Source: Yponomeuta sedellus
Taxonomy: Eukaryota; Arthropoda; Insecta; Lepidoptera; Yponomeutidae
Direction: 5' to 3'
Assembly (NCBI GenBank): GCA_934045075.1
Contig: OW203740.1
Location: 13,988,346 to 14,052,345, forward strand
DNA length: 64,000 bases
Made by a program: the position numbers and the translations under genes
Shown here: positions 29,040 to 40,099 of the stretch, piece after piece
Numbering within the stretch: position 1 is the first letter of the stretch
Layout of the letters: each line of letters starts with the position of its first letter
The notes under the pieces: model-generated
What the model saw: the letters and a program-made list of their open reading frames with translations, nothing else
Databases searched by the model: none
Told to the model about the DNA's origin: nothing

Positions 29040-31074
29040 GGTTATTTTTAATGAGCATTTGTTTATTTTTTTATTACCTACTTAGAACCACCAATAAAGT
29101 TTGAATTGTAACGTTCATTAAGCCGCAGTTTCTGCGCTACTTTGAATAAAACCTTTTCATTTCATTTCAAAGTACACAAGTAAATTCTGTGGTAATATTA
29201 AGTAGGGCGCCAATAGTTCGAGGGACATAATACGTCTCTATCCCGAAGTCATCTCTGTAGCTTTCATTGCGAATAAGAAAACATAATTTCTTAAAACACT
29301 GACAAAAGTAGTCTGTAATAAACTAGCATAAATCCGTATAAAAACCGTTTTAATTATGTCTAGTGCTCGTGTTAACCTTAGAAAATACTAGCCTGTATCA
29401 AATTCAATGCCTGTAGTGGATTTTTTTTGTCGGTATATTTTAGAAGGAAATCATAACTATAGATTAAGTAAAACGCCTCTAGGAGTGTTTTAGTGGAAAT
29501 TCTACTATGGAATCGTGTTTTTATAAAAAAGAGCGTACAACTGAAAAAACAAATGAAGATAGGATCGTCGATCGCCGCTTTCCAGTATTTTTTTTCTGAT
29601 TGATCCGAGTAATTTTAAAGAAATAGTTGAATACATTAAAATATTTTATTAAGTACCTACATGATTTTTGTATTCTGTTTCGTTAATTAGACCATTTTTC
29701 AATTTGAATAAGGACTGTACATACCTCTGTAATAATACTTAACATTATATTATTTAAATTTTATATGGCACTAATATTGAGTAGAAGTATATACCTAAAG
29801 TTGGAACTTGGTTGTAGCACCAAGTTGATGATGGAATTGAAATAGCATTTTTTTAATATGGCAGCTATCGGTTGAAAACGAGCTGCACACGTTGCCAGTG
29901 ATACAGCAGCCTTCACCGGTGCCTACCACATGCACGGTTCCCATGGTAGGTACTGTCGCCGGTGAAGTGACTGTTAGCCGCCGAACACCCTCAACCGCTA
30001 GTCGACTCACTGACTCAGCGTCCACTGGCATTTGCAGGCTTTAGAGCACAGAATTCGATTCCTGTCAGACCTACCTAGCTATGCGTAGTTACGGTCTTGA
30101 AGGGTAGTGACGTGGCGAGCATATGCCAACTCTGCGTGCGCACTACAAACTCCAACATTCCTGCTTCGCGCAATCAAAGTGTTTCACATGACATACTCGT
30201 ACCTACCATAAATATAACATAACATCCGACTAACAACAGTTGCACCGGCCGTCCCCAGGCATTCAATCTGCCTGGTGGGTTTCCGTTTATAGTGGAATTG
30301 CACGATCACCCGCTCTTCCTTTTACACCAGGAATTATACACCAGGATTTTTAGGTTTACTCGTCTACTTATTGATTTTGAACCATTGTGATACGTTCTTA
30401 CAGCTTTCTTTTCTCGTTTGTATGACAAGGAAGAGGCCTAAGCAGATGTTGCCTCTACTCACGGGCTGGATCGGTTAATGGTCATAATTTCAATAATATT
30501 GAAATCTATCGATGCAATTAATAGATTATCAGATACTGATGTCCTACTGAAGGCACCGAAAAGCGACAGGAATATTCATATTTGCAACGACTATCCGTGT
30601 TTATTTCTCCTCCTGCAAACTCTTTGAGGTTGAGGATGAGGTTGCCTTGAGGTTTTAGATTTAATGGTTGATTGAGGTTTTCGATTTAATGATAGATTTT
30701 GTCACATTTCGCTTCATCATATAAGAAAGCTTAAGAGCGCAAATAATTAGCCGGTTTTCAATTAAAATAAATTTACAGGCGTAACATACAGTCGGCGACA
30801 CGTTAAATTTTATTTCATCTGACGTATGTATGAAACTTTAGAATAGTTGTAAAGAACAAAACAGCTATTGTACGTAGATAATATTTAATTACTTCAGTAC
30901 GTACTTTACTTACCTACTTACAGTGATATTTTTGTGATCCGTAATAAAATAAAATACAGCTTGGCAAAAAAGAAACGGTATTTGTTTAGGGAGTCAACTT
31001 TTATTCTATCAGTGCAACCATTACTTTCAATAATGTTACTTTCACAGTTTATTACATAACTCTTGATCTTCATG
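29040..31074. other. Intergenic region with minor repeats
   Basis: 29335-29395 carries 'ttttaattatgtctagtgct', a repeat 3' block also at 45355-45415. 29470-29560 resembles the element at 17367. 29911-29967 is an imperfect GC-rich hairpin ('cttcaccggtgcctacca' against 'tggtaggtactgtcgccgg'). No gene could be supported. Confidence 0.4.
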
Positions 31075-31190
31075 TTGGCGGATGGCCAGAGGTTGTGGGT
31101 TCGAATCCCGGCATGGGTGAAATTTTTAGCCTCTAAATAGGTTTTTAAATTTGTTCCTTAGCACGGGTTAGTGCATTAAAAATAAAAAGA
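31075..31190 (+). repeat. tRNA-like SINE family A, 3' part
   Basis: Starts inside the core ('cggatggccagaggttgtgg') and runs through 'aggtttttaaatttgttcct' to the 'gcattaaaaataaaa' end. 5'-truncated. Confidence 0.8.
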
Positions 31191-31307
31191 GTATAACTCT
31201 GTAGGTAACTATTTTATCGAATATTAAGACCATTCTCTACGTATAGAAAATTCATGAAATATAATTAATTGATGAAATTGCTAATGCTGATTGCCAATTG
31301 CTTGGTG

Positions 31308-31388
31308 GAGCATGGCTTAACCTTCCTGCGATGCAGGAAGAGACCCGTGCCCCAGCAGTGGGGACATAATTATAAGGGTTGATATCGA
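31308..31388 (+). repeat. 5S-rRNA-type SINE, 3' end only
   Basis: 'gagcatggcttaaccttcct' to 'aagggttgatatcg', 5'-truncated. Confidence 0.75.
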
Positions 31389-31934
31389 TGAAATTGCTCA
31401 AACTTTTTATTTAAAAGTAATTTATCTCGTCATAAGGCCTGCGTTCTGCAGCGAGACGCAAATAGTTATACAAAAAGTTATTACCTACTCATTAACTCAT
31501 TCTACAAAATAGAACTCATACTCATTTGTTCTATCCTTTTTTTGCTAAGCTATATGGACAAATTAAATCGACGATTAGATCATTAGTATACAAAAGGCCG
31601 GTTTCTGAATTGAGCCGCTTAAAAAATACAAACTGTACGTGTGGTATTTCATGTATATTCAGCGATAAGTCCTTACCACGTTGTTACATTTTATTGTCTT
31701 TTCGGTGTACATGGGGGTACCTCGGATACGTTTCCAAACAGGTCAAGATCAGTTCACGGGTCCCATGAGGATAACCATTTTTTGGAACGAAATCTTTACG
31801 ACATTATAGACGCAACAATTTACGTGTAAATAAAGAATGCTGTCAACCCCACCTAGTGCTAAAATTAGCGAACCATAGTTTCAGTTTAATGCGTATTTTG
31901 ATTGGGCAAGGTACATTTACACCTACTTCATTGC

Positions 31935-32288
31935 TTATTTATTTGGCGTAACCACCACCAAAACTGGTTTCAACTTAGGATCCCAGGTGCCGTCGTTTTC
32001 GGAACTAGGAGTGAGATCTCCAGACTTGTACACATCAGATATAACTTGGAATACGGCTTTGTAAATCTTCTCTGTAGTTTCATCGGCGATAGCTTTGTCC
32101 ACGTCCTGAATGGTTGCTCCACTGGGTACGACTTGCTTTCCGGTTGTGTAGGGGGTTTCTTTGGCGTATTGGAGGTCCATGTAATCGTTCAGGAGACCTT
32201 CCAAGACCTTCTTTGCAGCACCGTTGGTGGTAGCGTCTTGGATTCCGCGCGCAACTTCGTCGAGTGTAACCGTGGGGTGGGCCGCCAT
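31935..32288 (-). CDS. Small Lys/Glu/Thr-rich protein, 117 aa (hypothetical)
   Basis: A single coding exon with ATG at 32288 (context AAAATGGCG). It encodes MAAHPTVTLDEVARGIQD, a helical segment AAKKVLEGLLNDYMDLQYA, ATIQDVDKAIADETTEKI and YKAVFQVISDVY, and ends LKPVLVVVTPNK. No cysteine, one Trp. A strong acceptor (TTTTTTTCCAG, AG at 32300-32301) lies 11 nt upstream, so a 5' exon exists. If the reading frame extended through it the product would begin further upstream, but the best candidate 5' exon (about 34200-34254) has no ATG. The protein therefore probably starts at MAAHP and lacks a signal peptide. The AATAAA in its last codons may be the poly(A) signal. Family unknown. The helical KVLEGLLNDYMD segment loosely resembles [12 protein letters not shown] of the gene at 23698. 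Confidence 0.75.
   Translation of the reverse strand: MAAHPTVTLDEVARGIQDATTNGAAKKVLEGLLNDYMDLQYAKETPYTTGKQVVPSGATIQDVDKAIADETTEKIYKAVFQVISDVYKSGDLTPSSENDGTWDPKLKPVLVVVTPNK
31936..31941 (-). terminator. Poly(A) signal embedded in the last codons
   Basis: The 3' end of the reading frame is CCA AAT AAA TAA, so AATAAA coincides with codons Asn-Lys. No other AATAAA was noticed in the next ~100 nt of the - strand. Use of this hexamer would give a very short 3' UTR. Confidence 0.45.
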
Positions 32289-32319
32289 TTTGCAAGAGGC
32301 TGGAAAAAAAGTAGGTCAT

Positions 32320-34200
32320 AGATTTCTGTTGCTTAATGGTACATGACAGTTGATGTAAGAAAACTTATGTTTCAATGTGATTTATGTGTAACAATCTAAT
32401 GTTTTATAATAATGCAGTAGTCTACTGAAGTCTTTGAGAAGAAGGAAAGTTTTTATACCTACTTTTTTATGCCAACCTAACCAAGAATTTGATAGGTACT
32501 GAGGTCCAAATTAGGCGCGGATACACAGATGTGAAGAGGCGGACGGGGCAGATACGTGGCGTCCTTTCAGGGGCGCGCCAAATCCAATTGGCCATGCTAC
32601 ATTTTTAAATATGAACGGAAATCTCAAAACCATTTCGAGAATTTGGATTTCCGTACAATTTCTATTTATCAGATTTGTAAATAAGTCTATGTGTTTTAGG
32701 ATATTCATATAAAAAGCTTTGACCTTATATAACTTTTGTATGACGTCAGCAAAGGCAGTTTGAGTAGGTACTATACTCTTTGGTAGGTACCTAGTTAATC
32801 CTTTGCCTTAGAAAAAAAGAAAAACAAAATGTGAACGTGTGATTATATATGTAGTCTGTGGATTATTTTCTCTGTGGTCACAGAGATAATGTCGACTCTA
32901 TTTCTATAGCCCCTATCAGCTAATATAACTGCATTCATAGGAAGAGATTCAATCAGACCACTCTTTTCTACTATGGCTTTTGTTAACTTCACGACACCAT
33001 TCTTCTCGCAGCCGTTTTAGGATTTGTACAAATAACATATCCGGGTTATTGCTGGATTATTCGAACATAAAGGGAAGAAACACTCCTTGCTTTCCATTTT
33101 ATGAAGAAATTCACGAGTTTAGGCTTAAGAGTAAGGTTAGACCACAAAATACCTACACGGTTAGCGTTAGCCGACCATTGTTCTGTGAGCCGACCAAATC
33201 AACGTTTAATTGTTCTGTGAAATCAACTGACGATAATGACATTTGTTTTTTTATGTACGGCAAAGGCTATCTCCAAAGAAGATCAAACATGCTCTGATGA
33301 CGTCACACAACACACAATTTTAGAAAAATATTAGAAATAGAAATAATTAATAAAATTCAAAACTAACGAAATTAGTTTCTTGAAATGGTCCATATTTTTT
33401 AAATGTATATCAAAAATAAGTAGCATGGCATGGCAAAGCATGTCCAATCGTCTGTCAAATTCCATGCTAATTTGAAAGACAGAATCGTCCAGGATTTTGC
33501 GCGGGTACTTAATATAGGAGCAGTTCTGTTAAGACGCTGGGCGGTGCTAACTAACGTCACTAATGGGATCAAAACCATAACTAGTTTTATAATACATTTT
33601 TTCGAAAAGTAAACATAAAAAATACCTATTAATATCTGTGATAACGATTTAAAGAACTTACAGCCTAGAAAGTAGTATCGCAATAAGGCCGCCAATTGTG
33701 CTATGTAGGTATTTGCAATTGTTTTGTATTTATTGTTTTTCCAGTGTACAATAAAGAATATTCTTATCTTATCTTAGTAGGTATCAACAGCCTAGGACTT
33801 TAATCAATTTTCGGTAAAACTTTAATTTCTTCGTGATTTCGGAGTGGTTCCTATACATGTTCAATAATACAAGTTGTTTTCAGTGATAAATAGAAAACCT
33901 TAGAGAATTAATCCTATGTAGAAAACCTGCTAAGGTTATTTCTACGGCACCCTGTAGATAAATAATTCGAATGTACCTACCTAGATTAAACTTAGATAAT
34001 ATAAGTTTGAAGATATGAAGAACTATAAATAAATAAAACCCGAAGCTTATCGAAACAAATTGATGCGTAGTTAATATCTAAAACCATAAAAACATAATTA
34101 TACTCCCTTCCTCGAAACCTAGGTTATATACTCATCGAAAACATCAAAGCTACAGTTACCTTACCGTCTACATACAACTCTATAATTAATAACTCTGTAC
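32320..34200. other. Predicted intron of the 117-aa gene; few repeats
   Basis: AT-rich. 33670-33778 ('aataaggccgccaattg' to 'acaataaagaatattctta') matches 55737-55822 and looks like a retroelement 3' end. No exon with coding potential was identified on the - strand. Confidence 0.4.
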
Positions 34201-34250
34201 TCACATACTAAAACGCCTATCAGACCGAAACTCCAGCAAATTTTTCCACA

Positions 34251-34284
34251 AACTGATGCTAAATTCATCGCTGCCCTCTATATA
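34251..34284 (-). promoter_or_regulatory. TATA + initiator core promoter of the 117-aa gene
   Basis: On the - strand TATATAG begins at 34284, and TCAGTT has its A at 34254, exactly 30 nt downstream. This is the canonical arthropod TATA/initiator spacing. The transcript would run 'tcagtttgtggaaaaatttg' to a donor at about 34203 (GTGAGTAC), then splice to 32299. Assignment to that gene is inference. Confidence 0.55.
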
Positions 34285-34439
34285 AACAAATCACAATCGA
34301 GAATTCCTGATAGTGGGCCTGTCACACGGTGTGATAAATTCACCAAACCCTATCGGCGCGGCGGTGACAGCAGGTGTGGTTGCACATAGCCACAAAGTAA
34401 CCGGAGACAGAAGGCCTCTACCTGTAAAATGTTTCCTTG

Positions 34440-34740
34440 AAAACGCGTTAAATGAAAGAATAAATGTATGTATGAGTGAGTGACTGACTGACAAAATGAA
34501 TGACTTAATGAGAGAATGAATGATTGAATGGATGAATGAATGAATGAATGAATGAATGAATGAACGAACGAACGAACGAACGAACGAACGAACGAACGAA
34601 CGAACGAACGAACGAACGAATGAACGAACGAACGAACGAACGAACGAACGAACGAACGAACGAACGAACAAACGAACGAAGGAACGAACGAACGAACGAA
34701 TGAATGAATGAATGAAGTAATCAACGAACGAACGAATTGC
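34440..34740. repeat. Tetranucleotide microsatellite (GAAT)n/(GAAC)n
   Basis: About 300 bp of GAAT and GAAC units, the GAAC block dominating from 34560 to 34700. It lies about 180-490 bp upstream of the predicted start site at 34254. Long frames rich in Phe-Val-Arg-Ser are artefacts of the 4-bp period. Confidence 0.95.
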
Positions 34741-35104
34741 ACCAACAACATGCCTGAACACGCTATGAAATAGTGCACCCAACTACACTGGGAATTTGGC
34801 TAAACCTGTTTTTACTAGATATTTATTATTAAATCACGTGCAAATTAACAAAGTGCAAAATTCCCATATTTTTTAAGTTTGTAAAAACTTGTAGTGACGC
34901 GGTCTTATCGATACATAAAAAAATAAGTTTTTTAGTTCTTGTGATGACACGTACTTTTTTGACGCGATAAATAATTCTATGGTCGGCGGACTAAAGCGCA
35001 TAAGTTAAATTTTAATATTATTGTTCTAAACCACATCATTAATTATAATAACAATTCCCTTAATTCGTTAAATTTATATTTTTATTACCTCGGTGTCTAT
35101 GTGA

Positions 35105-35790
35105 TATCAACCCTTCGTATTTCCCCATTGCTGGAGCATGGGTCTCTTCCTGTATCGCAGGTAGGTTAAGCCCTCTTGTTTGCCATTCATTGTTGCTTAT
35201 AGACGCAGCGAATGGCGCTCCACCATTCTCAACAGGGTGGGAGTTTTTGAGGATACTCGGCTCGAGACTCTCGACTCCAACAGACAGCAGCAAAAAACCC
35301 GTCCAAAGCCCACATACTCTTACACGTACAATGACCGTGGTGAGCTTCACTGCGGCCAATGTAACCGGACTTTTAAAAACAAGCTGGGCTTCGCGAGTCA
35401 CATCCGAGCACACCGCCGCAGAAGTCCTACCAATCCTTGAGGTCGCCGTCATCGGACTCGATGAGGAGGACATCATCAATCAAGCCATTCTCTACAAGGG
35501 GGGCCAAGTCCGGGTTGGTGGAGGATTGTAAGACAGAGGCGGTCCTTGCTGGCAGAAGTTATCAAGCCGCCTACAAGGCCTCTGACATGGCTTAACTACT
35601 GCCATTACATGACATCCAGCACCAAGGGCTTATCGTGCCTAGCGAAGCACGGGAGCGCTTGGAAAAATTGCCACGGAGAAGGGGGCGGGGTAGTCACGGG
35701 ATGGTCGGGTGACCAGCACCTGACCGCACCTGTTGTTGCCAAGTGATTGGTTCCAATCACTCGGTTCCACAAGGCCACGAGCGCGATGTA
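35105..35790 (-). repeat. 5S-rRNA-type SINE carrying an internal LINE fragment
   Basis: The SINE 3' end is at 35105-35175 and body plus 5S-like head at 35484-35790, in one orientation. Between them (about 35176-35483) is foreign DNA bounded by AAGCC on both sides. The foreign part is described separately. Confidence 0.8.
35176..35483 (+). mobile_element. LINE C-terminus with C2H2 finger, captured in a SINE
   Basis: A frame at 35180-35440 reads RSTILNRVGVFEDTRLET then YNDRGELHCGQCNRTF and GFASHIRAH, a C-x2-C...H-x3-H finger. It ends NP with a TGA stop and 'atcggactcgatgagga', as at the 3' ends of RTE/CR1-like LINEs whose ORF2 closes with such a finger. The orientation is opposite to the host SINE. 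Confidence 0.65.
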
Positions 35791-36673
35791 CTATTTACTA
35801 CTTATTATAAAAACCTTCTGTATTTGTGCTATCTATTTTCTGGTATGCATCATATGCGTGGCGTATGACACGGGCTTATCTATACCTCTTATCAGCGTGT
35901 TGTTACGTTGCTGACTTCATGTGGCATTGCATGGGATAATAATAAAGACAGATAGAGAAAGAAATACGCTTTTTATAACATAACCGTAGGGCGTAAGCAC
36001 CAAGAGAGGGCGTGAGGTAAGGGAGAGGAAAGACGCCCCCAAAGACGTATGGCCCTATACGAAATGAACTAAATTTTGTATGAGAGGGTCCCATGCCGAA
36101 CAAGAGTAAGATTATTGAGTAGAATGCCCGAGGACAGACGGAAGTGGCATAGGCTTAAGTCCAGCGGGAGGTGACTTTCACGTAGGTAGGTACTTGTGTG
36201 TAATTTGGTAAAAATAGCTTCTCAGTAGGCTTTCTCTACCTCTCTTTCGTTCCATGATATTTATTATGAAACTGGTGATGTAAAGTAACACAAGTACCCT
36301 AATTTTCTTATTCTACATTCGATCCTCTATGTAGTCCCTCTACGATAGCTCGGTTTTTGACACATCGATATGAATTCTTCCGCTCGTCAAAGAAAGATGA
36401 TGCTATAAATCAATGACTGTATCAGGTACCTAGACCTGACTAAACAAATCATTGAGTCAATTTGTCCCTGATAAAGTATGTTATCCGAATTCAAGGCATG
36501 AAATAGTATTACTTTGCAATTATAAAATTACTCATACCAATCATTTGAGGAAATTTAATAATTAATTTGGGGGATGGTTCTGCAAAGGGCATTGTTCTGT
36601 CGAAATGTACTACTTCTACTCAATACTAACTGGCCTACCTATTCAGGTTAACATGGTGCCAACTATACACTAA
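35791..36673. other. Intergenic DNA, nothing recognised
   Basis: No gene, RNA or repeat end could be supported. Confidence 0.4.
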
Positions 36674-36791
36674 CGGCCTTACCACAAAACATTTAGACAC
36701 TTGTTCAACGGGTGTTTAACCTCAAAACTTCATAGAAAAAAAACGTTAAACTACTGTTGAACACGTGTCTAAATGTTTTGTGGTAAGGCCG
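36674..36791. mobile_element. 118-bp hairpin MITE
   Basis: 'cggccttaccacaaaacatt' at 36674 is exactly inverted at the right end ('aatgttttgtggtaaggccg'). The arms are about 36 bp with one or two mismatches. Non-coding. Confidence 0.85.
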
Positions 36792-37028
36792 CTTGTTTGA
36801 TAAGACCTTCAAATTCACATGAAAGTCTTTGGTTCCTTTGCCCTCAATAACCTTTATCCTGACATGTTTATCATATTATCAGATAAGATGGTGGAAAGTT
36901 TTGACTCTTTGAGACAAGTTCAATGCCAAGGAAAACTATGCTGATAAGTTCCTACTTACGACTTGTATGTCTTTTAAACCGATTTCAAGGAAATAAAAGG
37001 ATTTTTTATGTGCATTGATTGATTCATC

Positions 37029-37387
37029 ATTGAAGCGCTCGTGGCCTAGGCGAACCGAGTGCTTGGAATCAATCACTTGGTGAAGCAACAAAAGGCGCGG
37101 TCAGGTACAGGATGGGTGAGCGTCCCTTGACTACCGCTAGTGGCATTTTTCCGAGCGCTTCCGTGCTTCGCATGGCACGTTAGGCCGTTGGTGCCGGCTG
37201 TCATATGATGGCGGCCGTTGAGCCATGTCAGAGGCCTTATGCGCGGCTTGATAACTTCTGACAGTAAGGCCCGCCACTGTCTTACAATCCTCCACCAACC
37301 CGGACTTGGCCCCCGTGGTGGAGTATGGCCTAACCTTCCTGCGATGCAGGAAGAGACCCGTGCCCCAGCAGTGGGGACATACAAGGG
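37029..37387 (+). repeat. 5S-rRNA-derived SINE, full length with 10-bp TSD
   Basis: Complete copy, from 'gcgctcgtggcctaggcgaa' to 'acatacaaggg'. TTGATTCATC occurs at 37019-37028 and 37388-37397. Because the SINE itself ends in TTGAT, the exact length of the duplication is 6-10 bp. Confidence 0.88.
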
Positions 37388-37397
37388 TTGATTCATC

Positions 37398-37495
37398 CCT
37401 TGTTTGTCCCCACTGCTGGGGCATGGGTCTCTTCCAGCATCTCAGGACTGTTAAGCCATACACCACCAAGGGGCCAAGTCCGGGCCCTTGGTGTT
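37398..37495 (-). repeat. 5S-rRNA-type SINE, 3' end, inverted next to a full copy
   Basis: 'tgtccccactgctggggcat' to 'gggccaagtccgggccc' lies tail-to-tail with the copy at 37029-37387, so a transcript across both could fold back over about 90 bp. Confidence 0.8.
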
Positions 37496-37773
37496 GGGTT
37501 TGACCAGGGGTCAAACGTTTGCCCCCTCTTTGCCCCTAATAATGTAGTTTGTATTACCTTATCTGTATCATAGGTATCTATACAGGGCCACGATTCTGTG
37601 AAGCATCAAAATACGTTGATTTCCTCCATCGGCTGTGTCGAATTGATGAGGTAATGAAATGGATCTAATTTACTTACCAATCAGAAAGATTAACGGTCTT
37701 ATTTATGAAAATACGATTCCCTAAAACTTTAAGAGACAGTTTAAATAAGTCGTGGTTAAGGAAAAACGCAAGA

Positions 37774-37805
37774 TGAAGGGTCCCTCCCAAAGGAGGGACC
37801 CTTCA
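37774..37805. repeat. Perfect 14-bp hairpin
   Basis: TGAAGGGTCCCTCC, a CAAA loop, then the exact inverse. It sits beside a fragment resembling the element at 17367, so it may be a truncated inverted-repeat element. Confidence 0.8.
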
Positions 37806-37883
37806 AGCAGCCAAGGTGTCAAAATATTGTATTTCACAATACGGAGTAGGCTAAATCAAACAACCGTGGAAGACTGCCGCAAT

Positions 37884-38246
37884 TGATGTCAACCCTTGTA
37901 TGTCTCCACTGCTGGGGCACGGGTCTCTTCCTGCGTCGTAGGAAGGGTAGGCCATACTCCACCAAGGGCGCCAAACGTGTTGGAGTGGGATTGTAAGGCA
38001 GTCGCGGGGCTTGTTGTCAGAAGTTATTAAGTCGCCGACAAGGCCTCTGACACGGCTTAACGACTGCCATTACATGACAGCCAGTACCAACGGCTTAGCG
38101 TGCCTTGCGAGGCACGGAAGCGCGCGGAAAAAATGCCACTAGCGGAGTCACGGGACGGTCACCCATCCTGCACCTGACCGCGCCTGTTGTTGCTTAACTC
38201 CAGTGACTGGTTCCAATCACTCGGTCCGACTAGGCCACGAGCGCTT
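37884..38246 (-). repeat. 5S-rRNA-type SINE, full length
   Basis: LINE-like end, body, and head 'gttgcttaactccagtgact' to 'ggccacgagcgcttctac'. No clear target duplication. Confidence 0.85.
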
Positions 38247-38300
38247 CTACGCAATCGCATCCCTGGATTGCGTTAACATAACGTTATTCATACATAGCAC

Positions 38301-38355
38301 AAGGGTAGTTCAGTTGTCTTACAACTGAGATGCTTTGGTTCGATCTCAGGCATAT
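38301..38355 (+). repeat. tRNA-like fragment
   Basis: 'agggtagttcagttgtctta' and 'ttggttcgatctcaggc' resemble A and B boxes. The cloverleaf is incomplete, so it is probably the head of an old SINE. Confidence 0.35.
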
Positions 38356-38529
38356 TAATTTGTAGTAACAATGCCACTAGTTAACTTTGGAGCTTTCCGA
38401 ATTTTGCATCTTCGTTTGGCCATTGTATTTACCTTCTAAGTGGCACGGTTTTAATGCTACATGAAGGTATGAAGCCTTCCTGTGTGACGTCACCACTAAT
38501 AAAGAAAGGTAGACTTCTTGGAGATCGGA

Positions 38530-38695
38530 CTCGGCAAACGTAGTGTAGGACGCCTTCCGACCAGGTAGTATGAAGATCTGCGAAAAACTGCCGGCAGATG
38601 CTGGATGCGGCAAGCTGAAGACAGGGCGCTATTGCGGGAGGGCTATGTCCAGCAGTGGACTACATAATATAGCCTGAAGAACAAGAAGAAGACTT
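38530..38695 (+). mobile_element. RTE-type LINE 3' end
   Basis: 'gcaaacgtagtgtaggacgc', the degenerate ORF2 C-terminal block, 'ctatgtccagcagtggac' and a GAA-rich tail. Same subfamily as 1425. Confidence 0.8.
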
Positions 38696-38952
38696 GTTGG
38701 CTTGTAGGCTTAGTGGGAAGGATGGTTGTAATTTTGATGAGTAAACATTTTGGTACCATCTGCAAATTAATCAACGTGCAAATGCTAATCTTATGGCAAG
38801 TATATTATGGACTATATAAATTTAGCATAGAAAACCACCGATGTAAGTTTTCCCGAAGTAAATATTGTTGTTACAAGTATCCCATTCTATGCAAGAAGTT
38901 TAAAGAGATGTTTTAGTCTTATAATATATTTCAGTTTATGACAATGTATAAA

Positions 38953-38984
38953 CCATGACCGTGTTTGGGTAAACACGGTCATGG
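38953..38984. repeat. Perfect 14-bp hairpin
   Basis: CCATGACCGTGTTT, loop GGGT, exact inverse. It is followed by another partial copy ('tcacgatcacggcc') and AATAAA at about 39017. Possibly the 3' end of a small retroelement. Confidence 0.8.
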
Positions 38985-39090
38985 GTCACGATCACGGCCA
39001 TTATAATGTGTATGATAAATAAAGACTATTAAAAATCAATCAATAAAGGTGACGAGTTCCAATATGAATGTAAGTATAAACAATAGATAT

Positions 39091-39255
39091 TTTAAAAACC
39101 TATTTAGAGGCTAAAAATTTCACCCATGCCGGGCCTGGCACGGATAGCCAGAGGTTGCGGGTTCGAATCCCGGCATGGGTGAAATTTTTAGCCTCTAAAT
39201 AGGTTTTTAAATTTGTTCCTTAGCACGGGTTAGTGCATTAAAATTAAAATAGTAG
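39091..39255 (+). repeat. tRNA-like SINE family A, palindromic variant
   Basis: Positions 39091-39133 are the exact 43-nt reverse complement of 39169-39211. The D-arm half of the tRNA-like core has been replaced by an inverted copy of the T-arm and tail, leaving a 35-nt loop. The normal tail follows to 39255. Confidence 0.9.
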
Positions 39256-40070
39256 AATAGATATTTTATTTTTTATAGAGACTTCCTCTATTTTCACCGT
39301 TAGAGTCGAAAAATACGGCTGTGTTTCTTACTACGGTTTAAATGCAGTGTGTGCATGAATTTGCTAGTAAATATTGTTATGGTAAGGTATTGTAATTTGA
39401 GTAGGAAATAGTAGTAACATGACAACGCATTTGAATGGCTACTTTTAAAACAATTATCACCATTAAAGACAGTAAATTTTTAGGTGGTTTTATGATGCGT
39501 TTATAATTTCAAAGTAAGTATAGTAATATAATTTACAGTTACTGATACCATTATCTTTTGCTTGTAATGTATAGCGCTGTTAGTATGACAGAGGGACTGG
39601 ATTTTATTAGGTAAACTATAAGAAATGCTTAAGGCATTAAGTCCGCCGCATTGTAGGTACATTTATGTTAGTTTAATAAAAGCATTAATAAATGAATATA
39701 GTAATAAATATATAATTATTGCTATTATTAAATAACTATTTGCGTCTGTTTCACCCAAAAGCAAAATACGCACGACTTTATTGGAAAAGCGAGAAGTAAT
39801 AAAATCGGGACCGGGCGGGACCCAAATTGAACAACGTAACTCATTGCACACCTGCTTAATAGTTAATGGTCAGCAGCCGTGTCATTGGTTATTTTAGAAA
39901 GTTTTTTTTGTCTTTTTAGTGATCTTTAATGAGACGTTTTCAGCATAAATTCACAAAGCAATTCATAGATGGCGCTGACAGGCGTGGCCATAGAAGAACC
40001 AGGATAGAGCTGTCAAAATTAAACGGTGCTAAGCAAAATTTGACAGACGCATTATGTTTTTATATGTGCA

Positions 40071-40099
40071 CACCACGGATGTCAAAACCATCCGTGGTG
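40071..40099. repeat. 11-bp perfect hairpin
   Basis: CACCACGGATG, 7-nt loop, exact inverse. Isolated. No regulatory role can be assigned. Confidence 0.6.

Noticed and set aside
34291..34782. Phe-Val-Arg-Ser repeat 'proteins' on the - strand
   Set aside because: Products of the 4-bp microsatellite; all frames give the same residues in turn.
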